The notes: generated by a model from the sequence alone, not told the origin. Shown: positions 1-10,600, counted from the stretch's first letter. The stretch is DNA of 64,000 nucleotides from Mytilus galloprovincialis (GCF_965363235.1 NC_134843.1:4402001-4466000); one strand, 5' to 3'. Translations and numbers: made by a program.

Positions 1-430
1 TTACTGGATTGGTTTTGTTAGCCACATGACACCCCGTTACAATTGTCTCAATTTTCCATTGACCAGAAAAACCTAGTTTTCCTCTTTTTTTGCTCCTAAT
101 TCCAAAATATTTTGAGCCATAATCCCCAAGGTCAATACTAACTATCCCTTCATGGTATGAAAACTCGTGGTATAATTTATGAGACATTCATACACTTAAA
201 CACAAGTTATTGTTTGAAAACTACAAAAATGCTTATTTTGGGCCCCCATTTTGGCCCCTAATTCCTAAACTATTAAGACCATAACCCCCAAAATCAATTC
301 CAACCATTGAACCTTCTGGTAAAAATTTGTAAAAATCCATTCACTAAAACTAAAGTTATTGTCCGAAAACGAAATCCGTCTTCGGACGACGACGTAGACG
401 ATTATAAAAACTAACGGGCCGGCATCATTA
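1..430. repeat. Dispersed mollusc repeat with 'ggcccctaattcctaaact' phrases
   Basis: Two successive blocks (about 60-170 and 235-360) share the order 'cccctaattcc', 'caa(g/a)gtcaat', 'aaagttattg' and then a 'cgaaaac' phrase, ending in a short CG-rich 'cggacgacgacgtagacg' stretch. The same phrases recur at about 31080-31500 in this window. I recognise this family as common in mussel genomic DNA; that is memory, not a search result. No open frame of interest is present and the family's coding origin is unknown to me. Confidence 0.6.
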
Positions 431-570
431 ATAACAAAACATGCATGACCTATAATGGTTTACTTTTTTTAAATTGTTATTTGGATGGAGAGTTGTCTCA
501 TTGGCACTCACCCTCATCTTCCTATATCAATGTACGAAAAACAAATATGGCAGACATGAACATACGACAA
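431..570 (+). repeat. Fragment of abundant 'gtctcattggcactca' repeat
   Basis: The stretch 'tataatggtttactttt', then 'ttatttggatggagag', then 'tgtctcattggcactca' also occurs, in variant form, at 38425-38500 and 62995-63065. Reverse-complement parts occur at about 31985-32080. The short frame through this region (445-645) is a by-product of the repeat, not a gene. Confidence 0.6.
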
Positions 571-599
571 CCACTGATCGAAACTACAGACTACTGTCT

Positions 600-1349
600 T
601 AATTGGGATAGACACATAAAGAATGAATCAATGTGGCGGGGTTAAGCAAAATTTGTGAGCGCTCAACCCTCCAGTTGTAAGTCAGAGTTGTAATGGTGAT
701 GTTAAATCATTACACGTGCCACATACGTTCTCTGTACGCCAAATAATAACATATAGCTTGCAACAACTCTCTGAGTGGTTTGTATGTGACAAGGCAATAT
801 ACAAAACTTCCAACTCCATCATATTCCAATAACCGATTCCAAGTGTCAATACCTTCCGTCCTGCCGACCTACCTAATACCTTGCACTAACTAATTATTTG
901 ATTCGTTGTTATTTAAAAAAAAAAAAAATCGCGTCATGGGTATTCATATAAATAAAGCTCATAAGGCTGCAAGCATCTATCAATTATTAATCGGAAATGC
1001 ATGATGTGTTTTTGTCACTGATGATAAATATCAATACACCATAGCCTTAAATAACGTTACAGACCACCTGTATTCTCCGATATAAGTCAGCATCTCAGTT
1101 TTTAGTTAAAACAGGTGCGAGACGAGCGTATATGAACACCAACTTTTACTCAGAGGTGGATTTAGGGGGCAGGATGTCCCCTCCCCTTTTAGCCGAAAAA
1201 TTTGGTTGATTACATAGGGAATCACTGAGGTATTACTGGAACGGGCCCCCTTTTAAGTAGACATTGGTCCCCTCTAACGAAAATTTCTGGGGACGACACT
1301 GTTACTGACCTATAGTGTCAATGTTATTTTTTGATACAATAACGTAATC
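600..1349. other. Gene-free interval
   Basis: No coding signal is seen. The part at about 1150-1310 ('gaggtggatttagggggcagg') resembles a low-copy mussel repeat that also appears in variant form near 48340-48480 and 53490-53530. An A-run sits at 916-928. Nothing else stands out. Confidence 0.4.
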
Positions 1350-1415
1350 AAGAGGTGGCGTGAATCAGATGTGGATACTAAATAATTCCAAAGATCTTTA
1401 AGAGTACATACAATC
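1350..1415 (+). mobile_element. Short Penelope-like RT fragment
   Basis: The phrase 'aagaggtggcgtgaatcaga' followed by 'tgtggata' and 'aaattccaaagatctttaagagtaca' matches, with few changes, positions 5038-5105 of the better-preserved Penelope-like element in this window. Only about 65 bp remain, so this is a tiny relic. Confidence 0.6.
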
Positions 1416-1616
1416 TTATAAATTTAGAATGGAAATGGGGATTGTGTCAAAGAGGTTTTGATTGAAACGAGCAAATTTGAGCAAAATTATTATTAGCGGT
1501 TGTATAGTTGGTTTAATGGTGGGCTATTTAAATTCGATGAATATATGCTGATAGACTTAGTGTAAAATGCTGTTCTTTGTAAATTCTACATATAACCAAA
1601 TCAATAAAACTCAAAC

Positions 1617-1740
1617 ATGTTTGACAAGGTTCGTTGTTTTAATAAACAGTCAAATATAAAACCAAAAAACGTCTACTGTTTAGAGTGTAACGTTTGCGAA
1701 TTGGAATATGTCGACGAAAAGAAAGGAAGTCTTTCTTTGA
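1617..1740 (+). mobile_element. Possible GIY-YIG endonuclease relic
   Basis: The frame starting at 1617 contains 'VYCLECNVCELEYVDEKKGS' at about 1674-1733. The spacing of C-x2-C-x4-YV followed by a short charged stretch and 'SLS' resembles the beginning of the GIY-YIG nuclease domain that follows the reverse transcriptase in many Penelope-like elements. The similarity ends abruptly near 1740, where the frame turns into AT-rich sequence. It lies about 2-3 kb upstream of Penelope RT relics, which fits one family but not one intact element. The match is short and made by eye; a chance or cellular GIY-YIG-type fragment is possible. Confidence 0.4.
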
Positions 1741-1784
1741 CACATTCCCCATTTCCTTTCTCAATTTTATTTCTGTATATATGT

Positions 1785-2260
1785 TACAGGCATTTTCTAA
1801 ATTTAGTCATTTTGTATAATGCCTCCCAAGGATAGGCATTTTTAAAATTGCCTGAAAATTTAGTCACGTTTTTGCAAAATGACTGAAATTTTGAAGCAAA
1901 AGTAAAAAATTGCCTGTTCAGTTTCAGGCAATTTGTAGAAAGAAGGTTATTATTGACAAAAGTGGACAAAAGAAAATATCTATTGGTTTGGTAAAATTAA
2001 TTTATTTAAAAAAAACCTGGTGGGAAGGTTTATATGTCATACGATGTGTACTTTTTAGTGAAACTACATAAAGTATGTACTCACTCTGTATTTCAGATAC
2101 CAGTAGTGAATTTGTGATTATTTTGTCAGAATTGCAGAAGGACCAATTGTTCTGTCAATAGCACAAGATTTACAATAGAATTTTTAAAAATTCTGGATTC
2201 AAAACAGAAAATTTGCAGGCATTTTAGAGAATGCCTAAAATTTTTAAAATATACCACAGG
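1785..2260. repeat. Repeat with 'aggcatttt' palindromic phrases
   Basis: The motif 'caggcattttctaaattt' near 1789 and the reverse-type motif near 2217-2242 ('caggcattttagagaatg') bracket a stretch containing a small hairpin (atgcct...aggcat at about 1818-1840) and repeated 'attgcctg' words. It looks like a decayed MITE-like or fold-back repeat. Ends could not be fixed. The small frames on both strands here are not convincing genes. Confidence 0.35.
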
Positions 2261-2567
2261 ACTAACAATCCTTATTTCACAACATATCTCCATAGACACT
2301 GTAATTGGCAAAGGAATTGGAAACAACAACGACAAAAATGATAAAAATGGTATAGGTATTTTTTTCTAGTTCGTCCTTTAATTCAGCGAACAAAAATAAT
2401 ATTTTCAAATCTGCTATTCGACATAGACGTAGTCATGGTGATAGTCATCATACATCACCGTATACTCCATGTTTTTTATTCATGATATTCTGTCATTTAT
2501 AAAAAAAAAAGTCGTTTAGTATTCATCACATTTGCACGAATCTTAATATCCTTACCCTTTCAAAACT

Positions 2568-2871
2568 GGTTCGATTCCCGTTTGGGATGAAAATTTCAGG
2601 AACTCAATTTTCGGCTCTCCCTTGACACCATCTGCGAGTATGGTCTTGAGGAAACAATGATAGTCCGTCGGAAGGGGACGATAAATGGCCGACCCGTGTT
2701 AAGAGAGAGCCATATCTCTTGCACGTTAAAGACACCCTTGTAGATTTCGAAGAAGAGTAGGCCAATGCCGCTACAAGGCAGCACTCGAACCCGCAAAGTG
2801 GAAAGGGATTAATATAAGTTGCAAAACTTGTTTCCCAATCCACTATAAATAAATATGTTTAAACTAATAAA
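2568..2871 (+). mobile_element. 5'-truncated tRNA-derived SINE with 12-bp target duplication
   Basis: The body matches, with few changes, the full copy at 62601-62953 (opposite strand). It starts inside the tRNA-like head at the B-box-like 'ggttcgattccc', so the 5' head is missing. It is flanked by perfect direct repeats CCTTTCAAAACT at 2556-2567 and 2872-2883. A 5'-truncated copy flanked by a long perfect target duplication is what target-primed reverse transcription leaves behind. The 3' end is 'ataaatatgtttaaactaataaa'-like and AT-rich. Two minus-strand frames through this interval are artefacts of the conserved SINE body. Confidence 0.85.
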
Positions 2872-3228
2872 CCTTTCAAAACTTCATTGTCTGTACAACA
2901 TTTGATTAAAAACAATGTCACAAACACCCCATTGAAACCAATGCAAACTTGCAGCTACTGTATACCATCTCGAATACTAGTTATGCAAGTCGCAACTTTT
3001 CAGACCGGTTCGCATTAAAAAAGACGAAAAGGAGAAAATATTCTTTCTTAAACTTACGAATTAGCAATGACATCATTTTGTGCAATATCCTTCGTCATAA
3101 ATCAGTTCACTTGAAGATACCTCCCTACTTTAAAGACCAGTCTGTACCTAGCATCTCTTATACCTATATCAAACCAATTGCAACGTAACATTTCAATTAC
3201 AAACTCATTGCAGGATCTCAATGTTGAC

Positions 3229-3377
3229 GATGTTAAGTCTCAACCTCCTATTCAAATATGTCTCAATGATGTTAAGTCTCATCCTCCTATTCAAATATGT
3301 CTCAATGATGTTAAGTCTGAACCTCCTATTCAAATATGTCTCAATGATGTTAAGTCTCATCCTCCTATTCAAATATG
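3229..3377. repeat. Minisatellite, 39-bp unit x about 4
   Basis: Tandem units begin 'gatgttaagtctca' and continue 'cctcctattcaaatatgtct'. The period is 39 bp, a multiple of three, so several frames stay open on both strands and give a 13-residue peptide repeat. No start context, flanking homology or second exon supports coding. Confidence 0.85.
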
Positions 3378-3830
3378 ACCCAGTTGTCCACGTTATATCT
3401 GATGACATGAATATAGCAAATAACACTTCTCTGTGTTATCCTAAAGCCCACGAACTATATCGATCCTAAATCCATTAGTTGGAAACACAATTTCAAAATA
3501 CTGAGGTTATCAGACAATGGGTTCAAATCCAGAAAGAAGACGTATATACTCATTCCCAATGAGTTAAGGCTGTGAACTCGTAGATTCAAATTTGATATAT
3601 AAAAAGACAAACATGGTATTGTCCCCAAATTTGAAGTCTAAAACAACATTGTTTTTATGGTAATCATACTACACAAGCTGCTTGAAAAGGAAATAAGTTA
3701 TTGACAATTTACTTGGAAAAAAGTAAAATTGATAATTCACAAAACGGAAAGTCCCTAATCAAATGACAAAATCATAGGCTCAAACACATCAAACGAATGG
3801 ATAACAACTGTCCTATTCCTGACTCGGAAA
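3378..3830. other. Gene-free interval with mussel repeat phrases
   Basis: The part at about 3745-3825 ('ggaaagtccctaatcaaatg' then 'caaacacatcaaacgaatgg') is a repeat also seen at 17825-17925. The rest is AT-rich and unremarkable. Confidence 0.45.
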
Positions 3831-3833
3831 CTC

Positions 3834-4110
3834 AGCCTATACCCCAATGACACTGTAACCAAGGAAAAAACAATGTATAATCATAGGATTGATATGTTTC
3901 TTTTGACATGTCAACCAAATAGAAAGAACTAGATCTGCCTTTACTGTATTGGATACCTGAATTACATAAATGTCATAAAAAGAAACGTGATAATTGCTTG
4001 GTCTTTCGGATGCTCCAGAAATCTCATTCAAAATAATTGACATTCATTTTATCAACAATCATCTAAGTCTCTCGCCACTTGCAACATTATTGAAACGTTT
4101 GAATTATTTT
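3834..4110 (+). mobile_element. Decayed Penelope-like element, N-terminal RT fragment
   Basis: The order of phrases 'acactgtaaccaagg', 'ataatcatagg', 'ttactgtattggatacctga', 'aattacataaatgtc' and 'cttggtctttcggatgctcc' parallels 4775-4960 of the next copy. That copy reads, in protein, as the stretch around 'LDLPSLYWIHKLHKCPYNQR'. Several stops and frameshifts are present. It is an inactive relic, truncated before the catalytic core. Confidence 0.6.
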
Positions 4111-4254
4111 CACCCGTTGCCCAACTATTCCCCACTCTTAATTTCATATAAAAAATGGCCTACGTATATACTAATATCTTGTCTTATGGAGAGATAACTA
4201 AAAATACTCTGAAACGGACACTTTTAATTTTATATTAATTTGGAACTGGCATGG

Positions 4255-4715
4255 TCGGCCATCACTGTATTGGATACCGGAATTACATAAATGTTCTAGC
4301 AAATAATGTTAAATCCAACTCGCGATGGATCATGCTAGGCAATGGGCTAAACCAAATTCTGTTTCAAATTGAGGAATTGTAAGGCTCGCTATATTTCGAG
4401 TTTTTAATTTGTTGTTAAATGAACATGCATGATTTCTTGATTGACAAAATATTCGTTACATTTGGAGGACATGCTGTGCAACATACGCTCGATATTCCCA
4501 TGGGAACAAACTGTGCCTCTCTTGTCGGTTTGTTCCTTTATTCATAGTAGGCGGATTTAATACACGTCCTGTTATACAATATAGACGTAAACATATAGAT
4601 GATGTCATCGCACTTAATATTGCAAAGTTTGGTGACTATGCTGAACGCATCTATCCCATCGAACTTGAAATAAAGGATTTGACAGATACAGTTAAGTCTG
4701 CCTTATAATTGAAAA
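4255..4715 (+). mobile_element. Decayed Penelope-like RT core fragment
   Basis: The part at about 4428-4700 matches 5335-5625. It encodes, with stops and one deletion, the 'DIPMGTNCAS' substrate-positioning motif and then 'HIDDVIALN', a variant of the catalytic (R/Y)-IDD-V motif. It keeps the 'TNCAS' residues that the better copy downstream has lost. A TAG stop near 4545 and a deletion after it show that it is dead. The fragment abuts the next copy, so the region is a small cluster of related relics. Confidence 0.65.
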
Positions 4716-4726
4716 ACTCATTACAT

Positions 4727-6245
4727 ACACTGCTTGATAAATGAATTTTGTATTGACAATTCACTTGGAAACTCAACATATACCCTCACGACACTTACCA
4801 AAGAGAAAATCCTGGATAATCATAGGTCTGTTCTATGTTCCTTTGGAATTTCAACCAAAGATAAACAACTGGATCTTCCTTCACTGTATTGGATACATAA
4901 ACTTCATAAATGTCCTTACAATCAACGGTATATTGCTGGGTCTTCCAATGCTCCACGAAACCTCTTTCTAAATTATTAACATTTATTTTATCAGCAATCA
5001 AAACAGGGCTTCAAAGTTATTGTGAAACTGCCTATTCCAGAGGTGGCGTGAATCAGATGTGGATATTAAAAAATTCCAAAGATCTTTTAGAGTACACACA
5101 ATCTAAGACTCTTTCATCATGTAATAGTGTTAAAATATTTGACTTTTTAAAACTTTACACAAGTATTCCCGATTACAAACTAAAAGACAACTTGAAAGAG
5201 TTGGTTTTGCTTTGTTTCGTAAAAAAGAATAGCCAACGAAGATACAAGTATCTTGTCTTAGGGAGGAATAAATCCTACTTTGTAAAGGATCACACTGATT
5301 CAAACAAAAAAATCTCTGTAACTGACATTATCAAGATGCTAGATTTCTTGATTGACAACATATTTGTTATGTTTGGAGGACGTGTTTTTCAGCAGACTGT
5401 CGGCATTCCAATGGGAATTCTTGCCGACTTGTTTCTTTATTATTATGAGGCCGATTTCATACAGGAACTTCTTAGAATGAAATACAAGAAGTTACCTATA
5501 TCCTTTAACTTTACTTTCCGCTATATAGATGATGTTCTCTCACTAAATAATTCAAAATTTGGTGACTATGTTGAACGCATATATCCCATCGAACTAGAGA
5601 TAAATAAAACCACAGATAAAGTTATCTACCTCGTACCTGGTCTTACATCTAGAAATTGACAATAAGGGTCGGTTGAAAACAAAACTTTAGGGAGCTACCA
5701 TTTGATTTTTATGGGGGGCTAGGATGAAAAATTTTGTCCTGCATTTTTTTTTTAGCTGTAATCTCTGTCCTGCCTTTTTATTTTTCACTCTGTTCGGTCC
5801 TACCTTTTTTTTTTTAGTTTATCCTGACTTTTTTTTACCTAAATTGTCGTCCTGACTTTTTTTTTTTTGCAAGTGTCTCATCCTGCCTTTTTTTTTACTC
5901 AAAACTCCTGTCCTGCCTATTTTTTTCAAATTTCATCCTAACCCCCCCATAAAAATCAAATGGTAGCTCCCTTACGACAAACGAGATGATTTCAGCTTCT
6001 CAGTTGTGAACTTCCATTTCTATGTAGCAACATTCCAGCAGCGCCTGCATACGGAGTATATATCTCCCAAATGATACGATATTCCCCGCGCTTGTATTTT
6101 CTATCATGATTTCCTTGATAGAGGGTTGCTGCTTACAATAACGCTATTAAACAAAGAGTTCTAAGTGGTGAAGTTGAAATCATTCCTACGTAAATTTTAC
6201 GGACGCCATCACGAGTTGGTTGACCGTTTCACAGATGATATCGAA
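4727..6245 (+). pseudogene. Penelope-like reverse transcriptase, frameshifted, split by a MITE
   Basis: This would have encoded the reverse transcriptase of a Penelope-like retroelement. The N-terminal part reads in one frame from about 4734 to 4960, and the main part in another from about 4935 to 5620. Visible motifs are 'FLKLYTSIP' (motif A region, near 5140), 'QTVGIPMG' (near 5395), 'LADLFLYYYEADF' and the catalytic 'RYIDDVLSLNN' (about 5518-5550). Compared with the relic just upstream, about five residues are missing directly after the 'GIPMG' motif. A frameshift near 5615-5625 moves the C-terminal part to another frame, which is then interrupted by a 282-bp MITE at 5690-5971. It resumes as 'YDKRDDFSFSVVNFHF' and ends near 'LRKFYGRHHELVDRF' (about 6185-6228). 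No GIY-YIG domain follows. The Penelope assignment rests on motif style and is by eye; another RT lineage is possible. Confidence 0.75.
5690..5971. mobile_element. 282-bp MITE (PIF/Harbinger-like) with TTA target duplication
   Basis: The terminal inverted repeats begin GGGAGCTACCATTTGATTTT on both ends. They match perfectly for about 30 bp and continue with one indel to about 40 bp. TTA is duplicated at 5687-5689 and 5972-5974. Removing the element plus one TTA restores the Penelope reading frame across the site (K-L-Y-D-K), an internal control for the boundaries. The interior is a degenerate array of 'gtcctgccttttttt' words with no coding capacity. A TWA target duplication and ends of this type are known for PIF/Harbinger elements; the superfamily call is an inference. 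Confidence 0.9.
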
Positions 6246-6570
6246 TGTGTTTCTTACGTCGTCAATACAATACCCTTCCCTTTTCATGATTGTGACCTAC
6301 CGACTTAGACTGTTTTCCGGGTTTGTAATAACATTAGCAACACGACGGGTGTCACATGTGGAGGAGGATCATCTTACCCTTCCGGAGCACCTAAGATCAG
6401 CCCCAGTTTTTGGTGGGGTTCGTGTTGTTCAGTCTTTAGTTTATGTTGTTTCTTGTGTACTATTATTTGTCTGTATGTCTTTTTCATTTTTAGCCATGGC
6501 GTTGTCAGTTTTTTTCTTTCGATTTAAGAGTTTGATCAATAAGGATATATGTAAAATCTATTTTGGATAA
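6246..6570 (+). repeat. Penelope-associated 3' region
   Basis: After the RT C-terminus comes a conserved non-coding stretch including 'cacatgtggaggaggatcat', 'ggtggggttcgtgttgttca' and 'tagccatggcgttgtcagtt'. Versions of these phrases recur on the minus strand at about 41890-42010 and 43150-43330. In the first of those they again lie next to an RT C-terminal relic, so I treat them as the element's 3' tail. The 116-codon frame here (6220-6570) is this tail, not a host gene. Confidence 0.55.
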
Positions 6571-7660
6571 ACAAAACTTGCAGCCCAAACCCTCCCCCCA
6601 AACTATTTGAATTAAGTTCTTTTATCCTTCATTGGTTTTATGATGTCGTCCCTTAGGAGCATCTTATTGAGTTGGCTGTTTTGAATGCCCCCTTTTCCCG
6701 ACCCTCTTTTATTAGTAAAGCTTTGTTATATTTATATATGTTTGCTGTGTCCCTGCATAAATAAACTATGATCTACCTAAAAGTCCTACTCTTCATACGA
6801 CACTAGATTATGTATCCCATATAACCTTATGGATCAACCAGGCATTTTCCTATTCATAATGAATACGTGTAATGTCGATGTCTTTACGTATGATACTTGT
6901 TCGCTGCGCTACACTGCAAATGACAACGGTGCAACGAGCATTTGATGCAACAGTCTTTGACAATGTGATGTCCTTGGGTGAAACAGTTGCGAAGTTATCG
7001 TCACCATCACATGACATGAAGAATATTTATTTCGTGGTGGAAATACAATTGTTGATAACAGACAACAACCAAAATCGAATACTACTATTTATTATCTTGT
7101 TAATTTACATGTATATCACTTGCTCAGTATTTCGGGAAATCTGGTATGAGCGTAACCCTAGCATATTATACTGGAGCGAGATCCTGAAATTTGATTGGTA
7201 ACATTGACAGAGGATAAGAACCCATATACCCTGTGAACACCAGAATGGTAATTAATTCCGAAACCAGTGCACTCCAGTATTATACAGTTGTTATTCGGGC
7301 TACACATTGCATATATAACCTCATATTTCCTGGTTATGTCCTATATCCATCTAGTTTTTTACGACTCAGAGGATACAAACTTGACACTCATAGAGAATAT
7401 GCAGAAATTTGCAATATATATGTATTAAAGGAACTTGAGGGACCTATTGATGAAGCTTTGCCTCGAAACAAAATGGAATATGAATAAACAATAATGATAA
7501 ATGATATTTTTTCCGAATGCTATAGCCAGATTATATTTTATAACGATTTTGAAAAACTCTTAAATGCACACACTTCTGAGTTGATATGGGTTTCTTATTT
7601 CCGGTTAGTACTTAGCATCCCCTGAGTATATACTAGAAAGTAGCAAATTTAATGTCTTCG
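6571..7660. other. Gene-free interval downstream of the HyuA-DUF917 gene
   Basis: Two plus-strand frames (6872-7201, 109 codons; 7233-7487, 84 codons) are open. They show no recognisable motif, splice context or low-complexity explanation, and I do not call them genes. The sequence is AT-rich with no repeat I recognise. Confidence 0.4.
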
Positions 7661-7662
7661 GA

Positions 7663-7668
7663 TTTATT
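7663..7668 (-). promoter_or_regulatory. Polyadenylation signal AATAAA right after the stop codon
   Basis: On the minus strand the stop TAA (7672-7670) is followed after one base by AATAAA. If used, cleavage would fall 10-30 bases further on and give an unusually short 3' UTR. The hexamer is common by chance in DNA this AT-rich, so use is not established. Confidence 0.4.
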
Positions 7669-7669
7669 C

Positions 7670-10600
7670 TTAAGAAGTAACCGGCTTAGGTTGTTTATAA
7701 TTTGCGACAGGGGTAAAGTTAACAGGATATCCAAAAGCCTGTGGTCCAACTACTTCCAAGGCTCTTGACGTCTTCATTATATCTGCTACAGGCAACACCA
7801 AGATAGAGCACCTAAGCCCATAACGAACCATTTCAGTAGTAATGGGTTCGGCAGTATCGTTGTCTACAATTGTTATCAAATCAGGGGTACAAGCAACGAC
7901 ATCTGGTGGGTTAATTTTCTCTTCGGTACTTTTACGTGCAATCAGATTCTCATTTTGAAATTCAATGAAGAGAAATTGTCCAGAAAAACTTTCAGTTCCA
8001 GTTACATCCACAAAACCTTTGCTGAAACCTCCTGTTGTCTCACGTCTTACGTCTGTTATTTTCCCCGATATCAAGTTTTTACCGTTCTCATGGTTTATTA
8101 TTGCTTCTATCGGATCTTTTTTCTCCTTCCGCGACGTCATTATTATGTTTCCAAGATTCCATGCTCTGCTGTATGATAACAAGATTGTTTTATTTAAAAC
8201 TTCACTTTTTGTGAGGGTTGAAAAAATGATTCCCGCCATGCAACCCATTTCGATAGTCTCCTGTCTGAAAAAAGTTTCTAGGTCTTTAGCAGTATCCATA
8301 TGTAATGCTACAGCTCTTCTACCTTTATCGTCTGCTAGTGTGGCAGGATACGGTTTGGCACCATAAATAAAAGGACAAAACATCTGTAGTTCTGGGAAAG
8401 CCCTGCCCATCCCATCGCAATCAAGAACAGGCAATCCCAACTCTGCTCCAACCAATAAAGGTTCAATGGCATTCAGTCCTCCTATTTCAGCACCCATTAG
8501 GCCGACTATGTTCTTTTTTCCTTCTAAGTTAGTGATCGTTCCACCGTCTCCTTTCGGGTTCTTCGCGTAGTCCTTAATGAATGTACATCCATTGCCTGTT
8601 TCAATATCAACGCCATCTTTGCTATGAAGATCGCCATCCTGGTATTGTCCTACTTCAAATATATCCTTCATACATTGAAGGGCAGTTAATATTTCACCAC
8701 TCACTAATTTTTCTGAAACAACATAAGGAGCACCCATGAAGGCCGGCAGAGCAATCAAATCGTTATTTTCACTTCTGTACCTAAAAAAAGTATCTGGATT
8801 AACGATTTTTATTTGCTTGCCATCGATTATTGCACGTTTTGCTAAGACTTTACCAAGGTTTGGAGATCCGCCACCACCACAACCTAATATTCCCGCTCCT
8901 ATTCCTATACATTCAATATCGTATACTGAAAGAATCCATTCATTATTTTCATTAATGAAAGGAGCACTTTGTTCTATAATTCCACCCTGCTTTTCGGTAT
9001 TTATTATGTGTTCAGTCTGTTCTTTCCCGAACTTACTAGAATTTTCAAACGTCTGTTCGGAGGGAAGGATAAAATCTTCGTCAATGATAACAGTAGTACC
9101 CTCATTAACCGATTGCATGTCACCTACTACCTTACAGTTGATTCTTGTAGCATCTCCAGGTAAATAAGTTATCGGATTGTCGGATTTTTCTAATATGATA
9201 ATGGTTTCTTTGTCGACACCACCTTTCACTGCCACGTCTGTTGCAAATTTAATTCCGTCTTCTTTTGCTTTACGTATCGCCTCCTCCATGATGGTTTTTC
9301 TAATTCTTTTCTTGACATCGTCATAATTTTCTCCAGGATTAAGTTCCATTTCATTTGTAGTTTTGGCATTAATATCTTCTTCGCTAATCTCCTCATTCAA
9401 ATGAACAACATATTCTACTGATCCAGACATCTGACTCAAGGCTGCTCCGACGGCATTTGCAACTTCAAAATGACTCGGGAAAAGGAGTTCTGATGCTCCT
9501 ACTAATCCCTTCTGTATATCTAAAATTATTCCACCACCGCCGACTAATATAACTGGAAGTGGTTCTGCTGACAGTTTGACGCTGTCAATAGCAATTTCTA
9601 CCATAGATTTTATTTTTTGGATCCCTTGCTCCACCAGGTCACGTGACAAATGAGAAACATTAGCCGAGTTACCCAAGGTGGAATGTCCAGCAGCAACCGC
9701 TAAATCTGTGGCGGTCAAACAATCCATTTTGCACGATGATGTATCGTTTTGAAATATAAATGCCTCGTTCATTATGTTATATCCAGCACTTCTAGGTCCA
9801 ACTGTGACTACACATCTGTCATCTTCCTTTTGTTGTCCTACATACGAACCACCTCCTAGACCTATACTGTGCACATCAGGCATTCGGAAGTTTGTTCTTA
9901 CACCGCCGATCTTTATTTCTGTAGATGCTTCTCTTGGAAACCCTTTCCTTAGAATTCCAACATCTGTTGTTGTTCCACCTATATCAACAACAACACCATC
10001 TTTGATTCCTGACAGGAATGCGGCTCCTCTCATGCTGTTTGTCGGTCCAGATGCAAAAGTACAAACCGGATGTTCCAAAGCGTATTCTTCTCCGACTACT
10101 GTACCATCATTCTGCGTAAGGTATAATGGACATGTAAGTCTTAAACTGAACAAAGCGTCTTTAAACCCTTTGATAGTTTTTCTGCACAATGGTTTCAAGC
10201 TCTCATTCAGAATAGCGGCATTTTCTCTTTCTATCAGACTTGTTTGACCTATCTCGTGCGATAATGTCATGCTTGTATCTGGGAATTTAGATAGGATTAT
10301 AGTTTTTACTACCTCTTCCTGATCTTTCCGTAACGGAGAGAATATACCACAAATCACAAAATTTGTAATGCCTTCTTTGTATGACTCTGAAACTATCTTT
10401 AAAACTTCAAGTCTATCAATGGGTGAAATTTCACGTCCATCAACCTGATAACCTCCACCGACGAAGTGCGTCCCACCATTTAAGTATGAAGCTAAATCAG
10501 GAGGAAAATCAGAAAATGGCGGCACTTGTCGTGATGCTGTTCCGCATAATCGTATAACCGTAACTTTTGTCAGTTCTTTTCGCTGGACTACTGCGTTTAC

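Noticed and set aside
2596..2843. Antisense frames of 66 and 79 codons
   Set aside because: They are antisense of the SINE body; the same peptide appears in the second SINE copy at 62627-62875.
3178..3469. Frames with 13-residue repeats on both strands
   Set aside because: They result from a 39-bp minisatellite with four copies; all frames show the same artefact.
6220..6570. 116-codon frame with hydrophobic stretches resembling a small membrane protein
   Set aside because: It is the Penelope-associated 3' tail that recurs at 41.9 and 43.2 kb on the minus strand.
6872..7487. Two plus-strand frames of 109 and 84 codons
   Set aside because: They show no motif or splice context; at this base composition frames of this size occur by chance.
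7955..10247. Plus-strand frames (7965-8366, 8736-9167, 9774-10247 and others)
   Set aside because: They are antisense shadows of the HyuA-DUF917 gene and show no motifs of their own.
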